Positions 39,639 to 48,480 of a stretch of DNA of 64,000 nt are shown here, one piece after another. Numbering within the stretch: position 1 is the first letter of the stretch; every line of letters begins with the position of its first letter. Position numbers and translations under genes: made by a program. The notes under the pieces are model-generated. The model saw nothing but the letters and a program-made list of their open reading frames with translations. It had not been told where the DNA came from and did not search any database. Source of the stretch: Bacillus sp. Marseille-Q1617 (GTDB taxonomy: Bacteria; Bacillota; Bacilli; Bacillales; Bacillaceae_B). The stretch lies in contig NZ_CAHJXM010000001.1 of the NCBI RefSeq assembly GCF_903645295.1, positions 310,001 to 374,000 of the forward strand, in the 5' to 3' direction.

Positions 39639-40754
39639 ATGCAAGAGAATACGGCAAAGAAAAGAGAAAAAGCAGAAGAACTATTTCCGGTAAGGGATGT
39701 TGATTATTTAGAGTACTATGCAGGAAATGCAAAGCAGACGGCTCACTTCTTCTGTACGGCATACGGCTTTAAAACAGTCGCATATTCCGGTCTTGAAACA
39801 GGGAATCGAGATACAGTGTCCTATGTGCTGCAGCAAAATAAAGTTCGTCTTGTGATCACTGGCAGCCTTCACGAAGGAAGCCGTGTATCACAATTCATCC
39901 ATAAGCATGGGGACGGGATCAAAGACATCGCTCTTATGGTGGATGATGTTGAAAAGGCTTACACAGGAGCGGTAGAGCGCGGGGCGATTGAAATCATGCC
40001 TCCGGCCACGCTTGAAGATGATGAAGGGACATTGAAAAAAGCCGTGATCGGTACATACGGAGATACGGTTCATACCCTCATCGAGCGTAAAGACTATAAA
40101 GGGATATTCATGCCTGGCTTTGAAAAATATGATTCTGCGTTAAGCATTGATGATGCAGGGATCATTGCAGTCGACCACGTGGTTGGGAACGTGGAACGAA
40201 TGGAAGAATGGGTCGAATATTATGAGAAAGTCATGGGCTTCAAGGAAATGCGTCACTTTACCAATGAAGATATCACGACTGAATACTCTGCGCTCATGTC
40301 GAAGGTCATGCACAACGGCGGAAGAATCAAATTCCCGATCAACGAGCCGGCTGAAGGGAAGCGTAAATCCCAAATCGAAGAATACCTTGAGTTCTACGGC
40401 GGACCTGGTGTTCAACACATCGCCATCCTGACAGAAGATATCGTAACGACGGTCAGCAAATTAAAAGAAAACGGTGTCGAGTTCCTGAATACTCCGGACT
40501 CATACTATGAAATGCTCTCTGAACGCGTCGGGGAAATCGATGAGGAAATTTCGAAAATCAAAGAGCTTAATATTTTAGTAGACCGTGATGATGAAGGATA
40601 CCTGCTTCAGATCTTCACCAAGCCGATCGTCGACCGTCCTACGCTATTCATTGAGGTCATCCAGCGCAAAGGTGCCAGAGGTTTCGGGGAAGGAAACTTC
40701 AAAGCATTATTCGAATCAATCGAACGTGAACAGGAGCGCCGCGGGAATTTATAA
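39639..40754 (+). CDS. hppD: 4-hydroxyphenylpyruvate dioxygenase
   Basis: This 371-residue, two-domain VOC-fold enzyme has Fe(II) ligands visible as His180 (IIAVDHVVGN), His260 (GPGVQHIAIL) and Glu339 (PTLFIEVIQRKGARGFGEGN). It converts 4-hydroxyphenylpyruvate to homogentisate with O2, the key step of tyrosine breakdown. ATG follows CTGGAGGG. It is followed by a 190-bp structured leader and then the rest of the homogentisate genes. Confidence 0.95.
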   Translation: MQENTAKKREKAEELFPVRDVDYLEYYAGNAKQTAHFFCTAYGFKTVAYSGLETGNRDTVSYVLQQNKVRLVITGSLHEGSRVSQFIHKHGDGIKDIALMVDDVEKAYTGAVERGAIEIMPPATLEDDEGTLKKAVIGTYGDTVHTLIERKDYKGIFMPGFEKYDSALSIDDAGIIAVDHVVGNVERMEEWVEYYEKVMGFKEMRHFTNEDITTEYSALMSKVMHNGGRIKFPINEPAEGKRKSQIEEYLEFYGGPGVQHIAILTEDIVTTVSKLKENGVEFLNTPDSYYEMLSERVGEIDEEISKIKELNILVDRDDEGYLLQIFTKPIVDRPTLFIEVIQRKGARGFGEGNFKALFESIEREQERRGNL

Positions 40755-40789
40755 AAATTAGAAATAGATAGAGAAAAAGAAAATAGAGA

Positions 40790-40935
40790 GAGATTGGGGT
40801 CAAAAGGGACCGGTCAGGGGGTTAACCCGTGAAGAGGAACGCCATTTCCTGTTGAATACATGCTAAAGGCTGTATTCAGCAAGGAAGGGAGCTTTCACTC
40901 GAAGCGGGTCGGCCCCCTTCATCCATGAGGAAGGC
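40790..40935 (+). promoter_or_regulatory. structured RNA leader before the aminotransferase gene (unassigned)
   Basis: The gap between hppD and the aminotransferase gene can fold well. TTTCCTGTTGAATACA pairs with TGTATTCAGCAAGGAA, an outer AACCCGTGAA pairs with TTTCAC and GCGGGTC further on, and GGTCAAAAGGGACC forms a 5' hairpin. No T-run terminator, T-box core or other riboswitch that I know is recognisable. It may be a regulatory leader or processing site. Confidence 0.45.
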
Positions 40936-40946
40936 GAGGATCACGT

Positions 40947-42056
40947 ATGGCACTTAAGTTTAAAACAAGAGAAGCGGTGACGCATATCGCTCCCTATGTA
41001 CTCGGAAAAACATTAGCCGACCTGCAGAAGGAGCATGGATTGAGCAAGATTAGAAAACTCTCTGAGAATGAGAACATCTACGGCTGCTCACCGAATGTGA
41101 AAAAATGGTTCAAGGAGCAGGACGGGGACCTTTTTCTATACCCGGACGGAGCCGCCATCGAGCTTTCAAACAAAGTCGCAGCTTTTTTAGGGGTGGCAAA
41201 GGAAAAGCTGGTGTTCGGGAACGGATCGGATGAAGTCATCCGGCTGCTCACAAGAGCGTACATGACCTGCGGAGACGAAGCCATCATGGCCGATGTGACG
41301 TTCCCAAGGTATCAGACAAACGTATTTCTTGAAGGGGGCTCCCCTGTAATCGTCCCTTTGGTTGACGGCACACACGACCTGAAAGCCATGGCTGGGGCAA
41401 TCACTCCAAAGACAAAGCTTATCTTTGTCTGCAATCCGAACAATCCCACAGGAACGATCGTAGGGAAGAAAGAACTCTTGGAATTCATCGAAAGCATCCC
41501 ATCACACATATTGGTGGTTGTGGACGAAGCGTATATGGAATATGTGACAACTGATGATTACCTCGAAACACTGCCGTTATTATCACAGTTTGATAACTTG
41601 ATTGTCCTGAGGACCTTTTCGAAGATTTACGGCCTGGCAGGGTTGCGTGTCGGGTTCGGGGTGATGAACGAAGAAATCGCCGAGCAGCTTAGAAAAGTAA
41701 AAGATGTATTCAACGTGAACATGATTGCACAAAGATCGGCCATCATCGCACTTGAAGATCAATCCTTCATCCGTGAATGCACCCATAAAAATCAAAAAGG
41801 CCGTGAATACTTAGAAAAAGAGTTTCATCGATTGGGAGTAAGCTATTTTCCGTCGCAGGCGAATTTCATCATGGTGGACACAGGTCTGAATGGCGATCAT
41901 ATTTCCTCTGAACTTGTGAAAAAAGGGATCGTCGTCCGTTCTGGTACCCTGCTCGGGTATCCGACGACCGTGCGCGTCACGATTGGTACGGAGGAAGATA
42001 CTAAACTGTTTATTTCTTCATTGGAAGAAATTTTAAAAGCACAAGGAGGAGATTGA
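40947..42056 (+). CDS. HisC-like aminotransferase, probably for aromatic amino acids
   Basis: This 369-residue class I/II PLP enzyme has the histidinol-phosphate aminotransferase pattern: FGNGSDEVIRL, VCNPNNPTGT, VVDEAYMEY and the PLP Lys226 in LRTFSKIYGLAGLRVGFG. HisC-type enzymes often also accept Tyr and Phe. Here there are no histidine biosynthesis genes; it lies between hppD and hmgA, so conversion of tyrosine to 4-hydroxyphenylpyruvate is the likely job. ATG follows GAGGAAGGCGAGG. The stop abuts the next gene. Confidence 0.85.
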   Translation: MALKFKTREAVTHIAPYVLGKTLADLQKEHGLSKIRKLSENENIYGCSPNVKKWFKEQDGDLFLYPDGAAIELSNKVAAFLGVAKEKLVFGNGSDEVIRLLTRAYMTCGDEAIMADVTFPRYQTNVFLEGGSPVIVPLVDGTHDLKAMAGAITPKTKLIFVCNPNNPTGTIVGKKELLEFIESIPSHILVVVDEAYMEYVTTDDYLETLPLLSQFDNLIVLRTFSKIYGLAGLRVGFGVMNEEIAEQLRKVKDVFNVNMIAQRSAIIALEDQSFIRECTHKNQKGREYLEKEFHRLGVSYFPSQANFIMVDTGLNGDHISSELVKKGIVVRSGTLLGYPTTVRVTIGTEEDTKLFISSLEEILKAQGGD

Positions 42057-42668
42057 ATGGATATTAAACCTCACACCCTCCCCTGGCAGGATGCGTATAA
42101 ATTAATGGTCGGCAGTATTTTGCCGCGACCGATTGCCTTTGTCTCGACCATGGATGAGGAAGGAAGAGCGAATCTCGCTCCGTTCAGCTTCTTTACGGCG
42201 ATTTCCGCAGAACCGATGCTCGTCTGTTTTTCTCCGATGAGAAAAGGAAAGGACGGCAGCAAAAAAGATACGCTTTCAAATATTGAAGAGACGAATGAGT
42301 TTGTCATCAATATTGTAAGTGAAGAATTCGTTGAAGAAATGAATAACTGTGCGATCGAATTTGACAAGGGTATAGATGAGTTTGAGCAAACAGGTTTAAC
42401 AAAGAAAGAATCTATCAGCGTAAAACCTCCTGCGGTTGCTGAGAGCAAGGTACAACTCGAATGTACCCTTCATCAGGTACTTCACTTCGGGGATGAACCT
42501 GGGGCAGGGAGCCTTGTGATCGGCAAAGTGGTATGCGTCAGGATCGATGATGACCTTTATTTTGACGGGAAAATTGATTCACAGAAATTAAAGCCTGTAG
42601 GAAGACTTGCCGGTCAATCGTATACAAAGCCGCTGGCGGATTCTTTTGAAATGATTCGGAAAAGGTGA
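42057..42668 (+). CDS. flavin reductase-like FMN-binding protein
   Basis: This 203-residue split-barrel protein of the flavin reductase/DIM6-NTAB family has LMVGSILPRPIAFVSTMDEEG at the start (quoted in part as the FMN site) and LAPFSFFTAISAEPMLVCFS, then EFVINIVSEEF. Such proteins bind FMN and may supply reduced flavin. No two-component oxygenase is next to it, so its role in the homogentisate operon is not clear. The start directly follows the aminotransferase stop, with AAGGAGGAG at the end of that gene. Confidence 0.82.
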   Translation: MDIKPHTLPWQDAYKLMVGSILPRPIAFVSTMDEEGRANLAPFSFFTAISAEPMLVCFSPMRKGKDGSKKDTLSNIEETNEFVINIVSEEFVEEMNNCAIEFDKGIDEFEQTGLTKKESISVKPPAVAESKVQLECTLHQVLHFGDEPGAGSLVIGKVVCVRIDDDLYFDGKIDSQKLKPVGRLAGQSYTKPLADSFEMIRKR

Positions 42669-42671
42669 GTA

Positions 42672-43658
42672 ATGATGAAACTTGTAAGTTTTCATGATGG
42701 AAATGAAATCAAAACCGGGCTGATACAAAATGATATTGTCATCGATTTATATGAAGCGACGGACGGGGCACTTCCAAAGGATATCCTTTCATTGATAGGA
42801 CGCGGGGATGAAGCGCTGGAGAAAATATCAGGACTCGGAATGTTTTCCGAAGGTGACAAAGGGGTGCGCGTGCTGAATGATGTCACCCTGAAAGCACCGA
42901 TTCCAAGGCCGGTCAGCATCCGTGACTTTTATGCATTCGAGGAGCATGTCAAAACCGCCCGGAAAAAAAGGGGCCTGGATGTTGTCCCGGAATGGTATGT
43001 CATCCCTGTCTTCTACTTCACCAATCATTTGGCGGTAAAAGGGCCGGACGAAGCAGTTGCCGGACCGGCCGACTGCCAGTGGCTCGATTACGAATTGGAA
43101 ATTGCCTGTGTGATTGGAAAGGAAGGCCGGAACATCTCCAGTGAAGACGCCGAGGATCATATTTACGGCTACTTCATCATGAACGACTGGAGTGCAAGGG
43201 ATATCCAGAAACAAGAGATGAAAGTCGGTCTCGGTCCTGCCAAAGGAAAGGATTTCGCCACGTCATTCGGGCCTTATTTAGTGACGAAAGATGAGTTGGA
43301 AGCCAAACGGACCGGGGACCGGTTTGATTTGAGCATGACCGCTAAAGTGAACGGGAAGCTTCTTTCCGAAGGTAATTTCAAAGACATATATTATACGTTT
43401 GCGGATATGATCGAGAGGGCCTCTAAGGACGTCACCCTCTACCCCGGGGAAGTCATCGGTTCAGGGACGGTCGGGAGCGGCTGCATCCTGGAGCTTGGGA
43501 CGGAAACCCACCGCTGGCTGAAGGCTGGGGATGAAGTCGAATTGGAAATAGAGGGACTTGGCGTGCTGCGTAATAAGGTCGCGAGTTCAAGAGAGGAGGA
43601 AAACCATGTATTACCGCAAAATGGGGGAGATCCCTCACAAACGTCACACCATGTTTAA
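42672..43658 (+). CDS. fumarylacetoacetate hydrolase-family protein
   Basis: This 328-residue FAH-fold protein has metal and catalytic motifs such as FYAFEEHVKTARK, YFTNHLAVKGPDE and DYELEIACVIGKEGRNI (acidic metal ligands), MNDWSARDIQKQE and the C-terminal VIGSGTVGSGCILELG. In this operon it should split fumarylacetoacetate (or maleylacetoacetate) to fumarate and acetoacetate. No separate maleylacetoacetate isomerase gene is present. The C-terminus overlaps the start of hmgA by 53 bases, an unusually long overlap, so the last ~18 residues are read in two frames. Confidence 0.88.
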   Translation: MMKLVSFHDGNEIKTGLIQNDIVIDLYEATDGALPKDILSLIGRGDEALEKISGLGMFSEGDKGVRVLNDVTLKAPIPRPVSIRDFYAFEEHVKTARKKRGLDVVPEWYVIPVFYFTNHLAVKGPDEAVAGPADCQWLDYELEIACVIGKEGRNISSEDAEDHIYGYFIMNDWSARDIQKQEMKVGLGPAKGKDFATSFGPYLVTKDELEAKRTGDRFDLSMTAKVNGKLLSEGNFKDIYYTFADMIERASKDVTLYPGEVIGSGTVGSGCILELGTETHRWLKAGDEVELEIEGLGVLRNKVASSREEENHVLPQNGGDPSQTSHHV

Positions 43659-44751
43659 AAAAGACGACGGCACCCTGTTCAGGGAACAGGTGATGGGTAC
43701 CAAAGGATTCTCCGGTACACAATCGATTCTCTATCATCATCATCTGCCGACAGCCGTCATGAAAACAGAATATCTTGGCAGCTATATGCCGCAATTTGAA
43801 GAGGATGGCGCGGTCCGCCACCGCCACTTTATGACGGACGGGGTGGAAAAGAAGGGGGATGCGCTTGAAAGCAGGGAATACCTGCTTGGAAACTCAGACC
43901 TCCTGATCGGAACTGCTTTCGTCACAAAAGAAATGAATAGCTTTTACCGGAACGGTGACGGGGATGAAATGCTCTACATCCATTTTGGTGAAGGGAAAGT
44001 GGAAACGATGTTCGGGACGATCACCTATGGAAAAGGTGATTATGTCGTGATTCCGATCGGCACGATTTACCGTGTCGTCCCTGAAGAAGATACAAAGATG
44101 CTGATTGTGGAATCCTTCAGCCAAATCACCACGCCGCGCCGCTACCGGAATGAATACGGGCAGCTGCTCGAGCACAGTCCGTTTTGTGAACGCGATTTAA
44201 GAGGACCGGAAAAGCTGGAAACCTACGATGAAAAAGGCGAGTTCGAAATCATTTTGAAATCAAGGGGCGCCCTGCATTCCCATGTGCTGGATCATCATCC
44301 GCTTGATGTGATCGGCTGGGACGGCTACTTATATCCTTGGGTTTTCAATATCGAGGATTTCGAACCGATCACCGGACGTGTCCACCAGCCGCCGCCGGTC
44401 CACCAGACTTTTGAGGGGCATAATTTTGTGGTGTGTTCATTCGTGCCGAGACTGTACGACTATCATCCGGATGCGATCCCGGCTCCTTACAACCACAGCA
44501 ATGTAAACAGCGATGAACTGCTGTACTATGTGGAAGGGAATTTCATGAGCCGTAAAGGAATCAAGGAAGGATCAATCACACTCCACCCGAGCGGGATTCC
44601 GCACGGCCCGCATCCAGGAACGACCGAAGCAAGCATCGGCAAAAAAGAAACACTGGAACTAGCCGTCATGATCGACACCTTCAAACCACTAAAAATCGTC
44701 AAAAAAGCAAAAGATGTCGAAGACGAGAAGTATATGTTTACCTGGACATAA
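43606..44751 (+). CDS. hmgA: homogentisate 1,2-dioxygenase
   Basis: The start at ATG 43606 follows GAGAGGAGGAAAACC, giving 381 residues; the longer frame from 43558 is rejected. The cupin-fold family features are YYRKMGEIPHKRHT at the N-terminus, DEMLYIHFGEG, EVKTHGW-like region replaced by DVIGWDGYLYPWVFN, and the iron-ligand region PPPVHQTFEGHNFVVCSFVP with SGIPHGPHPG near the end. It opens the homogentisate ring to maleylacetoacetate. This is the short Gram-positive form. It closes the hppD operon and is followed by a strong terminator. Confidence 0.9.
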   Translation: MYYRKMGEIPHKRHTMFKKDDGTLFREQVMGTKGFSGTQSILYHHHLPTAVMKTEYLGSYMPQFEEDGAVRHRHFMTDGVEKKGDALESREYLLGNSDLLIGTAFVTKEMNSFYRNGDGDEMLYIHFGEGKVETMFGTITYGKGDYVVIPIGTIYRVVPEEDTKMLIVESFSQITTPRRYRNEYGQLLEHSPFCERDLRGPEKLETYDEKGEFEIILKSRGALHSHVLDHHPLDVIGWDGYLYPWVFNIEDFEPITGRVHQPPPVHQTFEGHNFVVCSFVPRLYDYHPDAIPAPYNHSNVNSDELLYYVEGNFMSRKGIKEGSITLHPSGIPHGPHPGTTEASIGKKETLELAVMIDTFKPLKIVKKAKDVEDEKYMFTWT

Positions 44752-44755
44752 CCAG

Positions 44756-44798
44756 AAACCAATTTAAAGTGCTATTAAAGCATTTTAAATTGGTTTTT
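44756..44798 (+). terminator. rho-independent terminator of the homogentisate operon
   Basis: AAACCAATTTAAAGTGC (44756-44772) pairs with GCATTTTAAATTGGTTT (44780-44796), 17 bp with one mismatch, followed by T residues. Confidence 0.9.
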
Positions 44799-44908
44799 TA
44801 TTTAGAGGAATTTTAATTTGAGTTAGGGCATTGGTGGGATTTTATTGAAATGTCTCACCTTATTCAAACTTATTATGTTTAAGGACAAAAATGAGTTTGG
44901 GATAAATC

Positions 44909-45038
44909 CAGCAGTTGATTGGAGTGAAAGACGAAGACTCCTGCGGGAAGAGTAGCTTATGTGAGACCCCGCAGGCAAAGCCGAGGAGGCTCACGGGCTA
45001 CCCGCGGAAAGCGAAGTCTTTCACGGAAATCAACTGCG
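44909..45038 (+). repeat. repeat A, complete copy (copy 1)
   Basis: A 130-bp element has a ~22-bp terminal inverted repeat: GCAGTTGATT-GGAGTGAAAGAC on the left and GTCTTTCAC-GGAAATCAACTGC on the right. An inner stem CCTGCGGG/CCCCGCAGG is also present. No ORF. Related copies are at 21541/21719 (split), 23704 (remnant) and 53424. It lies in the gap between hmgA and ilvE. Confidence 0.8.
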
Positions 45039-45238
45039 TGTTCAAGTCTGCTTCTCATTCACTATTATCAATTATCAAAGGGGACTGAGAATCACCTAAA
45101 TCCTTATTCATAGGCACATCTTCCTTCTGTGATATTTTTTCCATCAAACCCTGTCGAATCCCTACAAACGAATGAATCACGCCTCATTAAAAAAATTCCA
45201 AAAAAATTTATTTCAAACAAACATGATTAGGACAAAGA

Positions 45239-45252
45239 TGTAAGCGGTTACC
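45239..45252 (+). promoter_or_regulatory. cre-like site upstream of the ilv-leu promoter
   Basis: TGTAAGCGGTTACC matches the cre pattern with one mismatch and is centred about 88 bases before the expected transcription start. B. subtilis ilv-leu is activated by CcpA from a site in a similar position. Confidence 0.5.
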
Positions 45253-45298
45253 ATATACCAGATAAATCTAAATAGTCAAAAAATTTATAAAAATACTG

Positions 45299-45327
45299 TT
45301 GACCTTCCCGGAAAACGGGCGTAATAT
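45299..45327 (+). promoter_or_regulatory. sigma-A promoter of the ilv-leu operon
   Basis: TTGACC (45299-45304), 17-base spacer, TAATAT (45322-45327). The spacer holds a small inverted repeat CCCG-gaaaa-CGGG. Confidence 0.75.
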
Positions 45328-45333
45328 TGTCCT

Positions 45334-45499
45334 CAATATAAAAATTCGAGCCGCAGCAAACCGGTCATCGGCCGCTCTGAGCACGCAGTCGAGGCTACTG
45401 AAAAATTGGCTCAAAAAGCAGCTTCAACCGAATGCTGCAAAACATACCAAATCTTTTAACCTATAAAACACAAATACTCCCGGGAAAGGAATGATGAAC
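45334..45499 (+). other. untranslated leader of the ilvE transcript
   Basis: About 160 bases separate the predicted start point from ilvE. They hold small stems (GCAGC...GCTGC at 45419-45439 and GAGC...GCTC at 45347-45378), but no T-box core and no terminator T-run. I cannot assign a regulatory class. Confidence 0.4.
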
Positions 45500-46399
45500 A
45501 TGAACGAACAATGGATCTATTTGGACGGTCAATACGTGAAGAAAGAAGACGCAGTCGTATCGGTTTACGACCATGGTTTTCTTTATGGAGATGGAGTGTT
45601 CGAAGGAATTCGGATGTACGATGGCAACGTATTCCGTCTGGAAGAACATGTTGATCGCCTTTATGACTCAGCGAAAGCCATCATGCTCGACATCCAAGTG
45701 TCGAAAGAGGAAATGTGCGACATCATCGTAGATACATTGAAGAAAAACCAACTGGAGAATGCATACATCAGAGTAGTCATTTCTCGTGGAGTAGGAAATC
45801 TTGGTCTTGATCCATTTTCCTGCAAGCGGCCGCAGCTGATCGTCATCGCTGAGCAGCTGGCCCTTTTCCCTAAAGAATTATATGAATCCGGCATCGAAAT
45901 CGTTTCAGTGGCAAGCCGCCGGAATCGTGCCGATGTTCTTTCACCGAAAGTGAAATCATTGAATTATTTAAATAATATTCTTGTTAAAATCGAAGCCAAC
46001 CTTGCCGGCGTAAGCGAAGCGCTGATGATGAACGATCAAGGCTACGTTGCGGAAGGCTCGGCTGACAATATCTTCATCGTGAAAAACGGAAAGATCCTCA
46101 CGCCTCCAGGGTACGTTGGAGCATTAGAAGGAATTACAAGAAATGCAATCATCGAGATTGCTGAGAATTTAGGCTTCAATATTAAAGAAGATGTGTTTAC
46201 CCGACACGACGTATATACAGCAGACGAGGTATTTTTAACAGGGACCGCAGCCGAAGTCATCGCAGTCGTCAAGGTTGACGGGCGTGTCATCGGTGACGGT
46301 ACACCGGGATCATATACAAATCAATTATTGCAGGAATTCAGAAACACTGTCACGCAGGATGGAAGAAAAGTTTACAAACAAAATGCTCAAGTTGGCTAA
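45500..46399 (+). CDS. ilvE: branched-chain amino-acid aminotransferase
   Basis: From ATG 45500 (nine bases after AAAGGA; earlier in-frame ATGs at 45491 and 45494 are too close) this is 299 residues. It is a class IV PLP aminotransferase with YDHGFLYGDGVFEGIR, the PLP Lys152 in KVKSLNYLNNI, and EGSADNIFIVKNG and LTGTAAEVIAVV near the end. It makes Val, Leu and Ile from the 2-oxoacids. It is the first gene of the ilv-leu cluster and 15 bp from ilvD. Confidence 0.9.
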   Translation: MNEQWIYLDGQYVKKEDAVVSVYDHGFLYGDGVFEGIRMYDGNVFRLEEHVDRLYDSAKAIMLDIQVSKEEMCDIIVDTLKKNQLENAYIRVVISRGVGNLGLDPFSCKRPQLIVIAEQLALFPKELYESGIEIVSVASRRNRADVLSPKVKSLNYLNNILVKIEANLAGVSEALMMNDQGYVAEGSADNIFIVKNGKILTPPGYVGALEGITRNAIIEIAENLGFNIKEDVFTRHDVYTADEVFLTGTAAEVIAVVKVDGRVIGDGTPGSYTNQLLQEFRNTVTQDGRKVYKQNAQVG

Positions 46400-46414
46400 G
46401 TTGGAGGTGATATT

Positions 46415-48082
46415 GTGCGCAGTGACATGATTAAGAAAGGAATCGACCGGGCCCCTCACCGCAGTTTACTATATGCGACCGGGGTGAAGCTTGAAGATAT
46501 GGAGAAACCATTTATCGGTGTATGCAACTCTTACATCGATATAATCCCGGGGCATATGCACCTGAACGGTTTTGCCCAGGTGGTGAAAGAAGCCATTCGT
46601 GAAGCAGGCGGGATTCCATTCGAGTTTAATACAATCGGAGTAGACGACGGAATCGCGATGGGACATATCGGAATGAGGTATTCATTACCCAGCCGGGAGC
46701 TCATTGCCGATTCAGCAGAAACCGTCATCAATGCCCACTGGTTTGACGGGGTATTTTACATTCCGAACTGTGACAAGATCACGCCCGGCATGCTGATGGC
46801 ATCAGTCAGAACGAACGTCCCTTCCGTGTTTGTATCGGGAGGACCGATGGAAGCCGGGGTATCAAGTGAAGGAGATCCATTATCCCTAGTATCTGTCTTC
46901 GAAGGCGTCGGCGCTCACCAATCAGGAAGGATGACAGCCGAACAGCTTCTCGATATTGAACAGAATGCGTGTCCTACCTGCGGGTCATGTTCAGGGATGT
47001 TCACGGCGAATTCGATGAACTCCCTGATGGAAATGCTCGGCATGGCACCTCCGGGGAACGGGACAATTGTTGCCACTTCGGCTGACCGTCACCGCTTAAT
47101 CAAAGACGCAGCAAAGCATCTGGTCGAGATGGTCAAGAAAGATATCAAGCCCCGTGACATCATCACGGAAGATACGATCGATGATGCGTTCGCTTTAGAT
47201 ATGGCGATGGGCGGTTCCACCAATACCGTCCTTCACACACTGGCAATCGCGAACGAAGCAGAAATCGATTACGACATCAACAGGATCAATAAGGTGGCAG
47301 AACGAGTGCCTTACTTATCAAAAATAAGCCCTGCATCAGATTACTCCATGCAGGATGTCCATAATGCAGGCGGAGTCAGTGCCATTATCAAGGAACTATG
47401 CGAAATGGGTGCTGTTCACAAAGACAGGATCACGGTTACAGGAAAATCCCTTTATGAAAATGTAAAAGATGCTCACATTCAAAACGATGACGTTATCCGC
47501 CGGAAAGAAAATGCACACAGCCCTGTAGGAGGATTATCCGTCCTCTTCGGAAATATCGCTCCAAATGGAGGGGTCATCAAAGTGGGGGCAGTCGATCCTT
47601 CGATCAAGACATTCATGGGTGAGGCCATCGTATACGAATCCCAGGATGATGCACTCTCCGGCATCGAAAGCGGGGAAGTGAAGGAAGGCCATGTCGTGGT
47701 CATCCGCTATGAAGGACCAAAGGGCGGACCTGGGATGCCTGAAATGCTCGCCCCTACTGCAGCCATTGCAGGAAGAGGCTTGGAAAAGAAAGTCGCACTC
47801 ATGACGGACGGCAGGTTCTCAGGAGCTTCCCGAGGCATTTCAATCGGTCATGTCTCACCGGAAGCGGCTGAAGGAGGACCGATCGGAATCATTGAAAACG
47901 GCGACCCGATCTTTATTGACTTAACGAACAGAACCATTTCCTTGATGGTTTCAGAAGAAGAATTGAAATTCAGACAGCAGGAGTGGGTACAGCCTCCTCC
48001 TAAGATCAAAAAAGGATATCTCGCAAGATACGCAAAGCTTGTTACATCAGCAAGTACCGGCGGCATCTTGAAAACAGAATAA
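46415..48082 (+). CDS. ilvD: dihydroxy-acid dehydratase
   Basis: This 555-residue protein is of full family length. Cluster ligands are visible in [10 protein letters not shown] and in [17 protein letters not shown], with a third Cys in the VCNSY segment near residue 50. Other motifs are GGSTNTVLH and [12 protein letters not shown]. It dehydrates dihydroxyisovalerate and dihydroxymethylvalerate using an Fe-S cluster. GTG start at 46415 after TTGGAGGTGAT. It is separated from ilvB by a T-box leader, so part of the transcription may stop there. Confidence 0.95.
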   Translation: MRSDMIKKGIDRAPHRSLLYATGVKLEDMEKPFIGVCNSYIDIIPGHMHLNGFAQVVKEAIREAGGIPFEFNTIGVDDGIAMGHIGMRYSLPSRELIADSAETVINAHWFDGVFYIPNCDKITPGMLMASVRTNVPSVFVSGGPMEAGVSSEGDPLSLVSVFEGVGAHQSGRMTAEQLLDIEQNACPTCGSCSGMFTANSMNSLMEMLGMAPPGNGTIVATSADRHRLIKDAAKHLVEMVKKDIKPRDIITEDTIDDAFALDMAMGGSTNTVLHTLAIANEAEIDYDINRINKVAERVPYLSKISPASDYSMQDVHNAGGVSAIIKELCEMGAVHKDRITVTGKSLYENVKDAHIQNDDVIRRKENAHSPVGGLSVLFGNIAPNGGVIKVGAVDPSIKTFMGEAIVYESQDDALSGIESGEVKEGHVVVIRYEGPKGGPGMPEMLAPTAAIAGRGLEKKVALMTDGRFSGASRGISIGHVSPEAAEGGPIGIIENGDPIFIDLTNRTISLMVSEEELKFRQQEWVQPPPKIKKGYLARYAKLVTSASTGGILKTE

Positions 48083-48094
48083 ACATTAAAGCGT

Positions 48095-48395
48095 TGAAGA
48101 GGCAAAAGGATTGGACATTGTATTTCCAGAGAGCTGGTGGTGCTGCAAACCAGTAATACACCCAATGCCGACATCCCCTCTGAGTATCGTTCTGAAACTC
48201 ATTTAGTAGGAACGATCGAGTAGCTGTTACTCGTTACAAAAACAAAGGCTGATGCATTTGAAAATCGGCCTGCTGAGGGAGACGGTCTCGTGCCGTCTCT
48301 GAATTAGGGTGGTACCGTGGAAAGGAACAAAGCCTTTTCACCCCTGCGAAAGATCAAATTCTGTCGTAGTGGGTGGAAAGGCTTTTTTATATGGA
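48095..48395 (+). promoter_or_regulatory. T-box leader before ilvB, probable Ile specifier
   Basis: The T-box core AATTAGGGTGGTACCGTGG lies near 48303-48321. A terminator stem follows, AAAGCCTTTTCACCC (48331-48345) with GGGTGGAAAGGC (48371-48382) and a T-run. Stem I has AGAGG/CCTCT below and ATTGG/CCAAT above the specifier loop. The specifier, six bases before GAG, reads ATC (Ile), in contrast to the CTC (Leu) of B. subtilis ilv-leu. It sits inside the operon, after ilvD. Confidence 0.85.
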
Positions 48396-48480
48396 AATCA
48401 GCTGGAAGAGTCAATCGGGTTTTAAGACAGCCATATGGACCGAAAACCAAGCGATTTTAAAAAGAGGGAGGAGATTAAAA

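Noticed and set aside
40947..42056. Histidine biosynthesis gene hisC
   Set aside because: The fold fits, but there are no other his genes and the gene lies inside the hppD-hmgA cluster, so an aromatic aminotransferase role is more likely.
44909..45038. Insertion sequence
   Set aside because: The element has terminal inverted repeats but is 130 bp long with no transposase reading frame, so it is at most a non-autonomous element.
48373..48480. Upstream extension of ilvB
   Set aside because: The extra codons run through the T-box terminator, and a strong AGGGAGGAG precedes ATG 48481.
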